A stretch of DNA of 64,000 nt from Flavobacteriaceae bacterium R38. GTDB lineage: Bacteria > Bacteroidota > Bacteroidia > Flavobacteriales > Flavobacteriaceae. Every line of letters starts with the position of its first letter. Position 1 is the stretch's first letter. The translations under genes and the position numbers were made by a program. Below are positions 8,420-17,596 of the stretch, piece after piece. The notes beneath the pieces were generated by a model. The model saw only the letters and a program-made list of their open reading frames with translations. It had not been told where the DNA came from and did no database searches. Location of the stretch: positions 186,001 to 250,000 of the forward strand of contig WXYP01000003.1 of assembly GCA_009901575.1 (NCBI GenBank), given 5' to 3'.

Positions 8420-9667
8420 ATGGATAAAAAAATTGAACAGTCAAAATGGAGCCGCAAAAAACTGCTCTATATCGGAGGAGGCTTAACATTGTTAGTGCTT
8501 TTACTTTTAGGTGCCAATGTAATAAACAGGAAAGTATATAAAATAGATGCTTCCAAGATTACAGTGAAAGAAGTGATTACAGACGATTTTCAAGATGCTA
8601 TTTTAATTGATGGCGATGTAGAACCTATAAATCTTGTATTGGTCAACACTATTGAAGGCGGAACAGTAGAAGAGATTTTTATTGAAGATGGTGTTTATGT
8701 AGAAAAAGGAACTCCCCTTTTAAAAATTGGAAACCCAACAGTCTTGTTGAGTTATCTCGGACAGGAAACAGCTATTTCTGAACAAATAAACAATCTTAGA
8801 AATTTAAAATTATCATTAGAAAAAGATCAAAGAGCTTTGGAAGAATCTTTAATTGATAGTGAAAATGACCTTGCCGATTCCAGGAGAGCTTATAAAACAG
8901 ATTCGACATTGTATAAAAAACATGTAATTGCCAAAAACGAATTTATAGATCGTGAAAAAAACTATGAATACCTGCAAAACAAACGTAATTTCTTAAAAGG
9001 AAATGTCAGCAAAAGTGTAAAAGATACCAGGGCACAGTTAAATCAGATCAATCAATCCATTAGCAGGATGAGCAGAAATCTGGAATTGATTCACGCCAAC
9101 ATTGAAAATATGCTGATTAAAGCCCCGGTTTCTGGTCGATTATCTTCTTTTGACCCGGTAATCGGAGAATCATACGCAAGAAATGAAACAGTGGCAAAAA
9201 TAGATGTGTTATCCGGTTTTAAAATTAGAGGTAGTGTTGACGAGTTTTATTTGAGTACTGTAAAACCAAACCAACTAGCGCGTTTTTCTCTCAATGGAAA
9301 ATCTATCCCATTAAAGGTAAAAAAAGTATTGCCAGAGGTTACCAATGGCAGGTTCCAGGTAGAATTAATTTTTGTAGAAGAAACACCAGAATCTATTGCA
9401 ATAGGGCAATCGTTACAAGTACGTTTAGAGCTTTCTCAAACCGAAAAAGCGCTTCTTATTCCAAAAGGGGCTTTTTTCCAGGCTTATGGCGGACAATTTG
9501 TTTTTGTGCTGAATGGTAATGGAGAAGCAGAAAAACGAAGCATCCGTATAGGAAGGCAAAATCCTCTTTACTATGAGGTTTTAGAGGGGTTAAGTGAAGG
9601 AGAACGCTTTATTTCATCTTCTTACAGCACTTTTAAAAATTATGAATTAATAGAAATCAATCAATAA
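8420..9667 (+). CDS. HlyD/MacA-type membrane fusion (periplasmic adaptor) protein
   Basis: This is a 415-residue adaptor subunit of a tripartite or MacAB-like exporter. One N-terminal membrane helix (about 15-34) is followed by a lipoyl/biotinyl-like half (GGTVEEIFIEDGVYVEKGTPLLKI, in two parts), a long alpha-helical hairpin with coiled-coil character (about 115-230), the second lipoyl half (LIKAPVSGRL, near 236-245), and beta-barrel and membrane-proximal domains. It is the first gene of a three-gene operon with the ATPase (18-base gap) and permease. It is presumably expressed from the sigma-54-like promoter upstream. The exported substrate is unknown. Confidence 0.9.
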   Translation: MDKKIEQSKWSRKKLLYIGGGLTLLVLLLLGANVINRKVYKIDASKITVKEVITDDFQDAILIDGDVEPINLVLVNTIEGGTVEEIFIEDGVYVEKGTPLLKIGNPTVLLSYLGQETAISEQINNLRNLKLSLEKDQRALEESLIDSENDLADSRRAYKTDSTLYKKHVIAKNEFIDREKNYEYLQNKRNFLKGNVSKSVKDTRAQLNQINQSISRMSRNLELIHANIENMLIKAPVSGRLSSFDPVIGESYARNETVAKIDVLSGFKIRGSVDEFYLSTVKPNQLARFSLNGKSIPLKVKKVLPEVTNGRFQVELIFVEETPESIAIGQSLQVRLELSQTEKALLIPKGAFFQAYGGQFVFVLNGNGEAEKRSIRIGRQNPLYYEVLEGLSEGERFISSSYSTFKNYELIEINQ

Positions 9668-9685
9668 TAAAAAACGAATAAAGTC

Positions 9686-10393
9686 ATGATTAAAATAGAC
9701 AAACTGACAAAAGTATTTAGAACAAAAGAGATAGAAACCACAGCTTTGAATCAGGTAAGCCTGGAAATTGAAAAAGGAGAATTTGTTTCTATTATGGGAC
9801 CTTCGGGATGTGGAAAATCGACCCTGCTGAACTTATTAGGCATGTTGGATAAACCAGAAAGTGGAAGTTATATTTTTAATGGAACAGAAATAAGTGGCAT
9901 GAATGAAAAAGAACGTGCCGGAATCCGTAAAGAGAGTATCGGATTTATTTTTCAAAACTTTAATCTTATTGATGAGCTTACTGTTTTTGAAAACATAGAA
10001 CTGCCATTAGTGTATAGTAATATTCCGTCTGCCGAACGTAAAAAAAGAGTAAATGAAATTGTAGAGCGTATTGGGATTTCACATCGAATAGGACATTTTC
10101 CGCAACAATTATCAGGGGGGCAGCAGCAGCGTGTAGCTGTAGCCAGGGCATTGGTTAACAGGCCTTCAATTATTTTGGCCGATGAACCTACAGGGAATTT
10201 AGATAGTTCACATGGAAATGAAGTTATGGAGTTGCTTTGTGAACTCAATGAAGAAGGTACTACGATTGTAAATGTGACACACTCTGCACATGATGCAAGT
10301 TATTCCAAAAGAATTATCAATCTCTTGGACGGACAAATAGTATCTGAAAGAAGATTAGAACCGGAAACTTCCGGAACAAATGCTACAGTATAA
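9686..10393 (+). CDS. ABC transporter ATPase, MacB/LolD type
   Basis: This 235-residue nucleotide-binding subunit has Walker A GPSGCGKS (38-45), Q-loop Q90, signature LSGGQ (142-146), Walker B with ADEPTGNLD (165-173) and the switch histidine in VTHSAHD. Length and sequence fit the MacB/LolD group, which couples ATP hydrolysis to mechanical movement of FtsX-type permeases instead of moving substrate through the membrane. It lies between the adaptor gene and the permease gene (18-base gaps on both sides), so the three form one exporter. Confidence 0.94.
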   Translation: MIKIDKLTKVFRTKEIETTALNQVSLEIEKGEFVSIMGPSGCGKSTLLNLLGMLDKPESGSYIFNGTEISGMNEKERAGIRKESIGFIFQNFNLIDELTVFENIELPLVYSNIPSAERKKRVNEIVERIGISHRIGHFPQQLSGGQQQRVAVARALVNRPSIILADEPTGNLDSSHGNEVMELLCELNEEGTTIVNVTHSAHDASYSKRIINLLDGQIVSERRLEPETSGTNATV

Positions 10394-10411
10394 TTTAAAA
10401 AAAAGAGAATC

Positions 10412-12826
10412 ATGATTAAGAATTATATCAAAGTAGCTTTCCGAAGTTTAAAAAAGAACAAAGCATATGCTACGATTAACATTTTCGGACTTTCACTGGG
10501 ATTAATGGTGGCACTTATTGTGTATCTTTTTGTGAAAAACGAACTCAGTTATGATAAGCATATCGAAGGATCAGAGCGAATTTACAGAATAGGGTTAAGT
10601 GCCAGTATTTTTGGACAAGATATAGATAGTCCGTCATCTTGTGGGCCAATGGCCAATGCATTTAGAACAGAATTTAGTGATGTAGAAAGCGCTACGAGAA
10701 TTGATGATCTATCTGATATTTTATTAGTTCACGAAAAAAAACGATTATATTTTGAGAGTGGAGCGTATGTAGACAGCTCCTTTTTTAAGGTTTTTAATTA
10801 CGATTTTATATATGGAAATCCGTTAAAAGCTACAGTAGAAGAGAATGCGGTTGTTTTAAGTGAGCATGCAGCTAAAAACCTGTTTGGAGATGAAAACCCA
10901 ATGGATAAAGTGGTGCGATTTGATGATCGGGTTGATTATATCGTTCGCGGAGTAGTCAAAAAACCAGAAGGAAATTCTCATTTCTATTTTGATTTTTTCC
11001 TGGCATTAAATGAAACCGATGATGTTTCATGGACCAATGGGAATTTTTATACCTATGTGAAACTAAAAGAAGGAGTAGATAAAGACGATTTCTTTACAGG
11101 AATGACGGCTAATTTTTATAAAAAAGTAGCCAGTGAGGTAGAAGAATTTATTAAAATGACTATGGATGAATTTCTGGCTCAGGACGGGAATGCTTTTGAA
11201 TATTTCATACAATCTTTGGAAGATATTCATCTACATTCTAATTATCCGGATGAAATACGTCAAAATGGAAACATACAGTATATCTATGTTTTTATAGTGA
11301 TTGCCATACTTGTTATTTTGATAGCCGGGATTAATTTCATGAATTTATCAACGGCACGTGCCGGGAAAAGAGCTAAAGAGGTGGGGATGCGTAAGGTATT
11401 TGGAGCTACCAAAAAAATGCTGGTTTTTCAATTTTTAATAGAATCTGTTATACAGAGTTTTATTGCATTGTTTATTGCTTTTATACTGGTTGAATTGTTT
11501 TTACCAGGTTTTAATAACGTAATGCAAACCGAACTTAATTTATTTAACACTCATTTATCACAAACCCTATTTTTTGCTTTTATGATTACATTGGCTTATG
11601 GGGTTTTTGCAGGAAGTTACCCTGCTTTCTTCCTGTCAAATTTTATGCCTATTGAAGTTTTAAAAGGAGATTTAACCAAGACTAAGGGAGGAATATTGCT
11701 GAGAAAATCATTGGTAGTAACACAATTTAGTGCTGCTACGGTTTTAATCATCGGGATGATCATTATTTTTATGCAAATCTCTTTTATGCAAAACAAAGAT
11801 CTTGGATTTAAAGGCGAACAAGTTTTGTTAGTTCCTATTCAAACTTTGCGATTAGCACAAAGTTTTGAAACTCATAAATCAGAATTTCTAAAGCATCCTA
11901 ATATTTTAAGTATATCGGCATCTAATGGTACTCCGGGAGTTACCGGAAATAACGGAACCAAGCAACTTGCCGGAAGAGAAGATTTTATCTATATGCATGT
12001 GATGGAGGTTGATCCTGATTATTTAAAAACTTTAAATATCGAAATTGTTGAAGGAGAACCTTTTGTTAAGAAAACGGTTACTGATTCTACAACATATATA
12101 CTTATCAATGAAACTACAGTAAAAAGCTATAATATAGAAAACCCGATAGGAGCTAAGATGAATACATCTCTGGATCCGAATTTTAATGAGCCCGGAATCA
12201 TCATAGGAGTGATTAAAGATTTTCATTTTCAAGGATTTAATCAAGAGATCAGGCCTATGATGATGGAATATAACCCGGCAAATAAAAGGCTCTTTACTGC
12301 GAGTATTAAAGTTGCCCCGGAAAATATGCAGGAGACTATTAATGCTATCGAAGACCAATGGAGTAAAATTGAGCCGTCACATCCTTTTAGTTATACTTTT
12401 CTGGATGAAGATTTTGCAGAACTGTATGCACAACAAAAAAACTTTGGAGCCATCTTTTTATTTATGACAATTCTTGCAATTATTATTTCTGCGATGGGAC
12501 TATACGGATTAGCTTCTTATACAGCACAACAACGAACAAAAGAGATAGGAGTGCGAAAAGTGATGGGAGCGTCTTCTTCTCAATTGGTAAAAATGCTGAC
12601 CAAAGATTTTATAAAATTGGTGTTGATTGCTAATATTTTCGCCTGGCCTATTTCATTTTTACTAGTGAAAAACTGGCTTTCTAATTTCTCATATCAGATA
12701 GATCTGCCATTTTTACCTTTCTTTTTTGCAACTTTTCTGGCCATAGTTATTGCATTATTAACGGTAAGTTACCAGGCTTTTAACGCTGCTAATGCAGACC
12801 CAATACGAGCTTTAAAATATGAATAA
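10412..12826 (+). CDS. MacB/FtsX-type ABC transporter permease, duplicated
   Basis: This 804-residue permease has two MacB_PCD/FtsX units. Each has a periplasmic domain and transmembrane helices: an N-terminal helix near 20-42, three helices around 290-410, a second N-terminal helix near 430-455 and three helices near 690-800. The phrases RAKEVGMRKVFGA and RTKEIGVRKVMGA mark the two FtsX repeats. It belongs with the upstream ATPase and adaptor. Such two-unit permeases are abundant in Bacteroidota and probably move lipoproteins, peptides or other envelope molecules; the substrate cannot be told from sequence. Confidence 0.92.
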   Translation: MIKNYIKVAFRSLKKNKAYATINIFGLSLGLMVALIVYLFVKNELSYDKHIEGSERIYRIGLSASIFGQDIDSPSSCGPMANAFRTEFSDVESATRIDDLSDILLVHEKKRLYFESGAYVDSSFFKVFNYDFIYGNPLKATVEENAVVLSEHAAKNLFGDENPMDKVVRFDDRVDYIVRGVVKKPEGNSHFYFDFFLALNETDDVSWTNGNFYTYVKLKEGVDKDDFFTGMTANFYKKVASEVEEFIKMTMDEFLAQDGNAFEYFIQSLEDIHLHSNYPDEIRQNGNIQYIYVFIVIAILVILIAGINFMNLSTARAGKRAKEVGMRKVFGATKKMLVFQFLIESVIQSFIALFIAFILVELFLPGFNNVMQTELNLFNTHLSQTLFFAFMITLAYGVFAGSYPAFFLSNFMPIEVLKGDLTKTKGGILLRKSLVVTQFSAATVLIIGMIIIFMQISFMQNKDLGFKGEQVLLVPIQTLRLAQSFETHKSEFLKHPNILSISASNGTPGVTGNNGTKQLAGREDFIYMHVMEVDPDYLKTLNIEIVEGEPFVKKTVTDSTTYILINETTVKSYNIENPIGAKMNTSLDPNFNEPGIIIGVIKDFHFQGFNQEIRPMMMEYNPANKRLFTASIKVAPENMQETINAIEDQWSKIEPSHPFSYTFLDEDFAELYAQQKNFGAIFLFMTILAIIISAMGLYGLASYTAQQRTKEIGVRKVMGASSSQLVKMLTKDFIKLVLIANIFAWPISFLLVKNWLSNFSYQIDLPFLPFFFATFLAIVIALLTVSYQAFNAANADPIRALKYE

Positions 12827-12851
12827 GTTTTTTTAAATGACCACCAATCCG

Positions 12852-12891
12852 ATACCTCCTTGAAATGAGCCTGTTTTGAGGAGGTATTATT
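12852..12891. terminator. bidirectional terminator
   Basis: A 9-bp perfect stem (ATACCTCCT / AGGAGGTAT, 12852-12860 with 12879-12887), extended inward by A-T and G-T pairs and flanked by T/A-rich DNA. It lies between the convergent permease gene and the leftward hypothetical gene. Confidence 0.7.
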
Positions 12892-13644
12892 TTAATTAGA
12901 TGGAGGATATTCATCTACTACATCACCTTTTTCATTAAGAAACTGTAGCTTGGCAACATTTAAAGAATCAACAAAAAGACGTATCCGTTCTTTTCCCAAT
13001 TTATCTTTTAAAAGTAATTTTGAAACTTCATTTTCACTACCAAGAAATACACGTTGTACTCCAAATGCTTTATTTTTTGACATTTCTTTAAATTTCGATG
13101 CTATTTCTGATCGTTCTTCTTTTGTAAGACTTTTATCAAAATTAATTTGATCTATCATATCCAAACTCTTTTTAAAATTTCCGTTACCCGGCCTGTCATA
13201 AAAAGTGATCCCTGTTTTTACGCCGGCTCTATTCTCTTTATATTCAAGGTTGATCACCTGGTTGTCATTAAACCTGTCGAATGATAAATGACCAATTCCA
13301 GCTGTTCTTCCATTAGGTAATTTAAAGCTATTGAATACTAAGCCTCCCATTTCGTCACCATCTTCATTAAAAAAGATCATTCCGGCCATGTACTGCCTCC
13401 CGTCTGATACAGCAACAGGGTATTTTTTACCTCCTATTACCGGATTTGCTATACGCTCTTTGTTAGAAATAGCGATAACAGTTGTCCCATCGTCATTAAC
13501 TACGTTCATACGTTTTACCGTAATCTCATCAAACTCATCATTTTTATTAGCAGTGAATCCCATAAAAAGAAAGGAAAGTAAGAGTACCCAACAAAAAATA
13601 TTACTGATTAATAATAACCTGATTTTTCTATCTGAATTTTTCAT
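12892..13644 (-). CDS. membrane-anchored hypothetical protein
   Basis: This is a 250-residue protein with one N-terminal membrane helix or uncleaved signal (about 9-31) and an extracytoplasmic beta-rich domain. The repeated theme 'VVNDDGTTVIAISN', 'FFNEDGDEMGG' and 'FLNEKGDVVDE' suggests related beta-hairpins that might bind a ligand. I recognise no catalytic motif. It is a monocistron between a bidirectional terminator and a gap, so context gives no function. Similar proteins are, to my knowledge, scattered as hypotheticals in flavobacteria. Confidence 0.75.
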   Translation of the reverse strand: MKNSDRKIRLLLISNIFCWVLLLSFLFMGFTANKNDEFDEITVKRMNVVNDDGTTVIAISNKERIANPVIGGKKYPVAVSDGRQYMAGMIFFNEDGDEMGGLVFNSFKLPNGRTAGIGHLSFDRFNDNQVINLEYKENRAGVKTGITFYDRPGNGNFKKSLDMIDQINFDKSLTKEERSEIASKFKEMSKNKAFGVQRVFLGSENEVSKLLLKDKLGKERIRLFVDSLNVAKLQFLNEKGDVVDEYPPSN

Positions 13645-13811
13645 GGTAAGGATGTTTTAGTTATACTTTAAAGACATTATTCTTTTAATGAATGTGACAT
13701 TAAGAAAGATCTCTTTAACTTTTTGAAAATTATACACTCAAACGTACCTTACTTTTTTGGGGTTTAAAAAACGAGTGTGTATCGTTTCTTAATTTTGAGA
13801 CAATATTCAGA

Positions 13812-14369
13812 TTATTTGAGAAGAAGTGTTTTTAAATCCTGTTCAAGATTTTTTATTGATTTCTCACTGTATTTTTTGACAATATTACCATCCGGAGCTA
13901 TAAGAACAAAGTTAGGAACATATTGAATTCCGTAGGCAGTAGGAATTTCAGAATCAATTCCTTTAAGATCAGAAACCTGAGGCCAGTTGTAATTATATTT
14001 TTTTATGGCTTTTTCCCAATGCTCTTTTTTCCGGTCTAATGAAACCCCTATGATTTCGAAGTTGTTATTTTTTAATTTTTCATAAACAGGAACAAGTGCC
14101 TTATTATGTTTTCTACAGGTTGGACACCAGGAAGCCCAGAAATCAAGCAATACATATTTTCCTTTATAATCTTCAAGACTGATCATTTCTCCTGATAAAC
14201 CAGGTAATGTAAACGATGGAGATTGCTTTCCTTTTTCAATATTTTTCCGGTTAACTTTAAGTACAGCTTTCTTTTGGTTGATTTTTTTATATTCTCTCCC
14301 TCCTTGTGAATTACAACTGGTTAAAATAAAGATTAAAAAGAGCGGAAATATTAACTTGATAAATTTCAT
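13812..14369 (-). CDS. TlpA/ResA-like thiol-disulfide lipoprotein
   Basis: This is a periplasmic redoxin of about 185 residues. I choose the ATG at 14369, which gives a clean lipoprotein signal with lipobox LTSC (C19) and places the start 4 bases after the preceding stop; a start 30 bases earlier would overlap the upstream gene and spoil the signal. The thioredoxin-like AhpC/TSA fold carries WASWCPTC with C82 and C85, followed by the cis-Pro-type region near 'IQYVPNFVLI'. It probably reduces or exchanges disulfides on envelope proteins. Tight coupling to the TIKI/ChaN-like secreted protein suggests that protein or its partner as client, but this is inference. Confidence 0.9.
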   Translation of the reverse strand: MKFIKLIFPLFLIFILTSCNSQGGREYKKINQKKAVLKVNRKNIEKGKQSPSFTLPGLSGEMISLEDYKGKYVLLDFWASWCPTCRKHNKALVPVYEKLKNNNFEIIGVSLDRKKEHWEKAIKKYNYNWPQVSDLKGIDSEIPTAYGIQYVPNFVLIAPDGNIVKKYSEKSIKNLEQDLKTLLLK

Positions 14370-14373
14370 AATA

Positions 14374-15573
14374 CTAAAATGAGTTAAGTGCTTCAGCATT
14401 TTTTACCAGAACTAAGACATCATAATTGAAAATCATTTTTTTTAATGCTTCAGAATATCGTTTTCCATAGGCAAATTCTCTTAAAGAAGCTAAATCCAGG
14501 ATAAAGTATTTTTTGGTAAACGATGGTACCATTTCCTGAATCTCTTTAGGAAGTTGTTTCGTATTGTCAAAGGGAGCTACGGGAGTTGGAGAAAAAGGAT
14601 TACCCGTTAGCGTTTCTCCGGTAATCCCCGCTATCATGTAATGAATGGAATGTTGATTATTAAAAATGGCCAATTCACTTGCAAAATTTGCAATATCATA
14701 AATATTTGTTCTGGTTAATCCCCTGGCAGCATGATTGGCTCCTAGTTTAAAGATTACTTTAGGTAGTGCCTCTTTTTTTTGTGCCTCTTTATAGTACTTT
14801 ATAAAATTACTTTTCATTAACTGTCCGCGAGTATTGTTGTTTTTGTAGTACGCTTTCGTACTGTTATAACCGTATATTTCCTTGGTTTTCCACAGTTGAT
14901 GAAAAATTTCCTTTTCCTCTTCATTTGTACTGAGACTCAATAATGCTTTATGGGTAGCTTTATCGTATTTAAAAATATACATATTGCTAAAATCTTTTGT
15001 TTCAATAGCGTTTTTGTAGTTCTCTATAGTTTTTTCTTTAAGAGGAAGTAATGTGTTTTTTAATTTTTTACTCGAAGTCGTATTAATAATATGCTTAAAG
15101 TTCATACCGAATTGCGCCATAAAGGTTTGATCGATGCCCCAAATGTTTCCGCCTTTACGCTTTACATTTTTAAACATAATATAATCGTCTTCATTATTGT
15201 AAAACGGAATCGCAAATGGAAACTCATTGTAAACTTTTTTAGCTTCAGTTAATGCATTGCCTGAAGCAGCCATTTCTGCTATTTTTTTAGCGGCTAAGGC
15301 ATCGGTTTCAATACAAAGATTCTTGTATCCGTAGTCCTGGGCAAGATTGAATATAGCATTGGTGAAAATCCCCGCTTCTTTTATACCATGTTGCTCTCCA
15401 ACTAAAGCAAATTGACTATTTTCTAATTGTTTTTTGGTGAATGATACAAATCTTTCCTCCTTTAAATCATCAACTTCAAAACTGTGAGCGGTTAAATCCG
15501 GACTTTTTTGAGCTGCCAAATAAGAGGTGATGAATATAAAGAAAACGCAGATGATCGTTCTTTGATTTTTCAT
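14374..15573 (-). CDS. secreted TIKI/ChaN/erythromycin-esterase-superfamily-like protein
   Basis: This 399-residue secreted protein has a signal peptide (1-21) and hallmarks of the TIKI/ChaN/Ere superfamily: GEQHG at 59-63, an acidic CIETD at 87-91 and GANHA at 278-282. In this superfamily these residues form a metal-binding or hydrolytic site. A long helical insert (about 165-270) separates the halves. The enzymatic activity is not known; haem binding, proteolysis and ester hydrolysis are all found among relatives. It is followed after 4 bases by a TlpA-like redoxin lipoprotein. A second member of the superfamily lies at 18890. Confidence 0.7.
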   Translation of the reverse strand: MKNQRTIICVFFIFITSYLAAQKSPDLTAHSFEVDDLKEERFVSFTKKQLENSQFALVGEQHGIKEAGIFTNAIFNLAQDYGYKNLCIETDALAAKKIAEMAASGNALTEAKKVYNEFPFAIPFYNNEDDYIMFKNVKRKGGNIWGIDQTFMAQFGMNFKHIINTTSSKKLKNTLLPLKEKTIENYKNAIETKDFSNMYIFKYDKATHKALLSLSTNEEEKEIFHQLWKTKEIYGYNSTKAYYKNNNTRGQLMKSNFIKYYKEAQKKEALPKVIFKLGANHAARGLTRTNIYDIANFASELAIFNNQHSIHYMIAGITGETLTGNPFSPTPVAPFDNTKQLPKEIQEMVPSFTKKYFILDLASLREFAYGKRYSEALKKMIFNYDVLVLVKNAEALNSF

Positions 15574-15783
15574 AGTTTAAGCTTATGTATTGATTAACTC
15601 AAAGTTACCCGATTCATAAATTGATTTTTCTTTTAAATCGGTGAAATAAAATATTAAGATCATAAGATCAAATAAGTTGTTAATAGAAGCAGGTTTTTAG
15701 TTTTTAAAAGGATCTGGAAAATAACTTTGATAATCAAATCATTATAATCAAATGCCTATTTTTATAACTATATTTAATTGTAA

Positions 15784-16833
15784 ATGGAGATTAAACCACC
15801 AAAAATAGTATGGTACTGGCGCTTTTTATTGGCCATGATCATTTCGTTAACGTTGTTAGGAATGATATGGATCTTTTCTAAATTCAGAGAACCTCCTCAA
15901 ATACACTTCTTTTTTACACTGCTTTTGGTTTTAATGGCATATGCGACTCTGGAAGTGGTTCGGTTTACCCAGCTAAAAATGAATACCGTCAAAGCTTTTT
16001 ACAATAAAGCATTACGCTATACCTTTTCATTTTTAGGAAGTATCTTAATAGGAACGATTACCTACACAATTCTTTTTTACTTTTTTAAATGGCTGGATTT
16101 TTATGCGAATAAGAGTGAACCACCGATGTTGGGGCATATGATTTCTGCGATGCTCGTAGGCATTATTATGGCTACTATTTTTGCATTGATACAATTTGCT
16201 GTCAACTGGAAGAATCAGTATTATATTACACATTTTCAGAACGAACAATTCAAAAAAGAAATTGCACAAGCTAATTTATCCATTCTAAAAAATCAGCTTG
16301 ACCCACATTTCATGTTTAATAATTTCAATACCCTTTATTATCTTATTGATGAAGATAGTGAATTGGCGCAGGCATTTTTGAAAAACGTAGCTACGGTATA
16401 CCGGTACATTCTTCAGAATAATGAACGGGCTTTAATTCCGGTAGATGAAGAATATCAAATGGCAAAGCAATATTTAGAAGTTATTCAACAACGCTACAGT
16501 AATTATTTGACAGTTAATGACGCCATTCGGCCTCATAACTTAAAAGATAAAAGTGTGCCTCCTCTTGTGTTGCAGCAGCTTATTGAAAATGCAATTAAGC
16601 ACAACAGGATAGATGAAGCATTTCCTTTGAATATTGATTTTTCTGCTGATGAAAATAGGCTGACCGTAAGAAATAATAGCAATCCAAAACGCCCTGGAGA
16701 AACCGCTAAAACAGGGTTGAAAAATATTGAAAAAAGGTATCATTTCCTTACTGACCAAAAAGTTGTGATTATAGAAAATAAAGAAGAGTTTAGTGTTTCT
16801 ATTCCGTTAATAACTATTAAAGATGCAGATTAA
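15784..16833 (+). CDS. LytS-type sensor histidine kinase
   Basis: This 349-residue membrane kinase of the His_kinase (PF06580) group has four N-terminal membrane helices (about 13-32, 41-60, 82-102, 118-140). A short coiled segment leads to the phosphoacceptor H175 in QLDPHFMFNNFNTL, then a divergent HATPase domain with PPLVLQQLIENAIKHN (N-box). Its 3' end overlaps the response-regulator gene by 11 bases, showing a coupled pair. No separate sensor domain is present, so the membrane helices themselves probably sense an envelope condition. Confidence 0.92.
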   Translation: MEIKPPKIVWYWRFLLAMIISLTLLGMIWIFSKFREPPQIHFFFTLLLVLMAYATLEVVRFTQLKMNTVKAFYNKALRYTFSFLGSILIGTITYTILFYFFKWLDFYANKSEPPMLGHMISAMLVGIIMATIFALIQFAVNWKNQYYITHFQNEQFKKEIAQANLSILKNQLDPHFMFNNFNTLYYLIDEDSELAQAFLKNVATVYRYILQNNERALIPVDEEYQMAKQYLEVIQQRYSNYLTVNDAIRPHNLKDKSVPPLVLQQLIENAIKHNRIDEAFPLNIDFSADENRLTVRNNSNPKRPGETAKTGLKNIEKRYHFLTDQKVVIIENKEEFSVSIPLITIKDAD

Positions 16834-17596
16834 AGTTCTTGTCATAGAAGATGAAATAACAGCCAGAAAGCATATTACTAAATTGCTGAAGCAGCTAGAT
16901 ATCGATATTTCTGTTGTTTCTTCATTGACTTCTATAGCCAGTAGTGTAGCATGGCTTAAGAATAATGAACATCCGGATATTATTTTAATGGATATTCATT
17001 TATCTGATGGTGTTTCCTTTGATATTATGGAAGAAGTAACTATTAAATGCCCGATAATCTATACCACTGCATACGATGAATATGCCATTAAAGCTTTTAA
17101 AACTACCGGAATTGATTATCTGTTGAAACCAATTTCAAAAGAAGATTTAAAAGGTGCAATTGCTAAATACCAGGCATCGAAAACCAAAGAAATAGATGAA
17201 TGGTTTTTAAAAAGTACAACGCTACTTCAAAAGCTTCAATTAAAAAAGTCAAATAAGTTTAAAGAACGATTTTTACTAAAAACCGGAACAAGTATGTTTC
17301 CGGTAAAGAGTGATGAAATTGCATATTTCTATAGAGATGAATTGGTGTTTGCTAAGCTCTTTAATGAAAAATCCTATCCCTTAGACGATTCTCTTAACAG
17401 CCTGCAAGAAGTATTGGATCCTAATTTATTTGTACGCTTAAACAGGCAATTGCTGGTAAATATTAATGCGATTAAAAAACTGAGTCCGTTTAAACCGGGG
17501 CAGTTGCATATTGAAATTGAGCCTGCTTATCATGAAACTATTTATTTAAGCCAGGAACGGTCCAGTTGGTTAAAGCATTTTTTGGATAAAGACTAA
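16823..17596 (+). CDS. LytTR response regulator
   Basis: This is a 257-residue response regulator. The receiver domain (1-120) has E9/D10, phosphoacceptor D57 and conserved K102. A C-terminal LytTR DNA-binding domain (about 150-255) contains FLLKTGTSMFPVKSDEIAYF and RLNRQLLVNINAIK. It is the partner of the overlapping LytS-type kinase. The 3' end overlaps the end of the convergent AraC gene by 4 bases. Targets are unknown; no direct-repeat LytTR site was securely identified upstream of the pair. Confidence 0.93.
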   Translation: MQIKVLVIEDEITARKHITKLLKQLDIDISVVSSLTSIASSVAWLKNNEHPDIILMDIHLSDGVSFDIMEEVTIKCPIIYTTAYDEYAIKAFKTTGIDYLLKPISKEDLKGAIAKYQASKTKEIDEWFLKSTTLLQKLQLKKSNKFKERFLLKTGTSMFPVKSDEIAYFYRDELVFAKLFNEKSYPLDDSLNSLQEVLDPNLFVRLNRQLLVNINAIKKLSPFKPGQLHIEIEPAYHETIYLSQERSSWLKHFLDKD

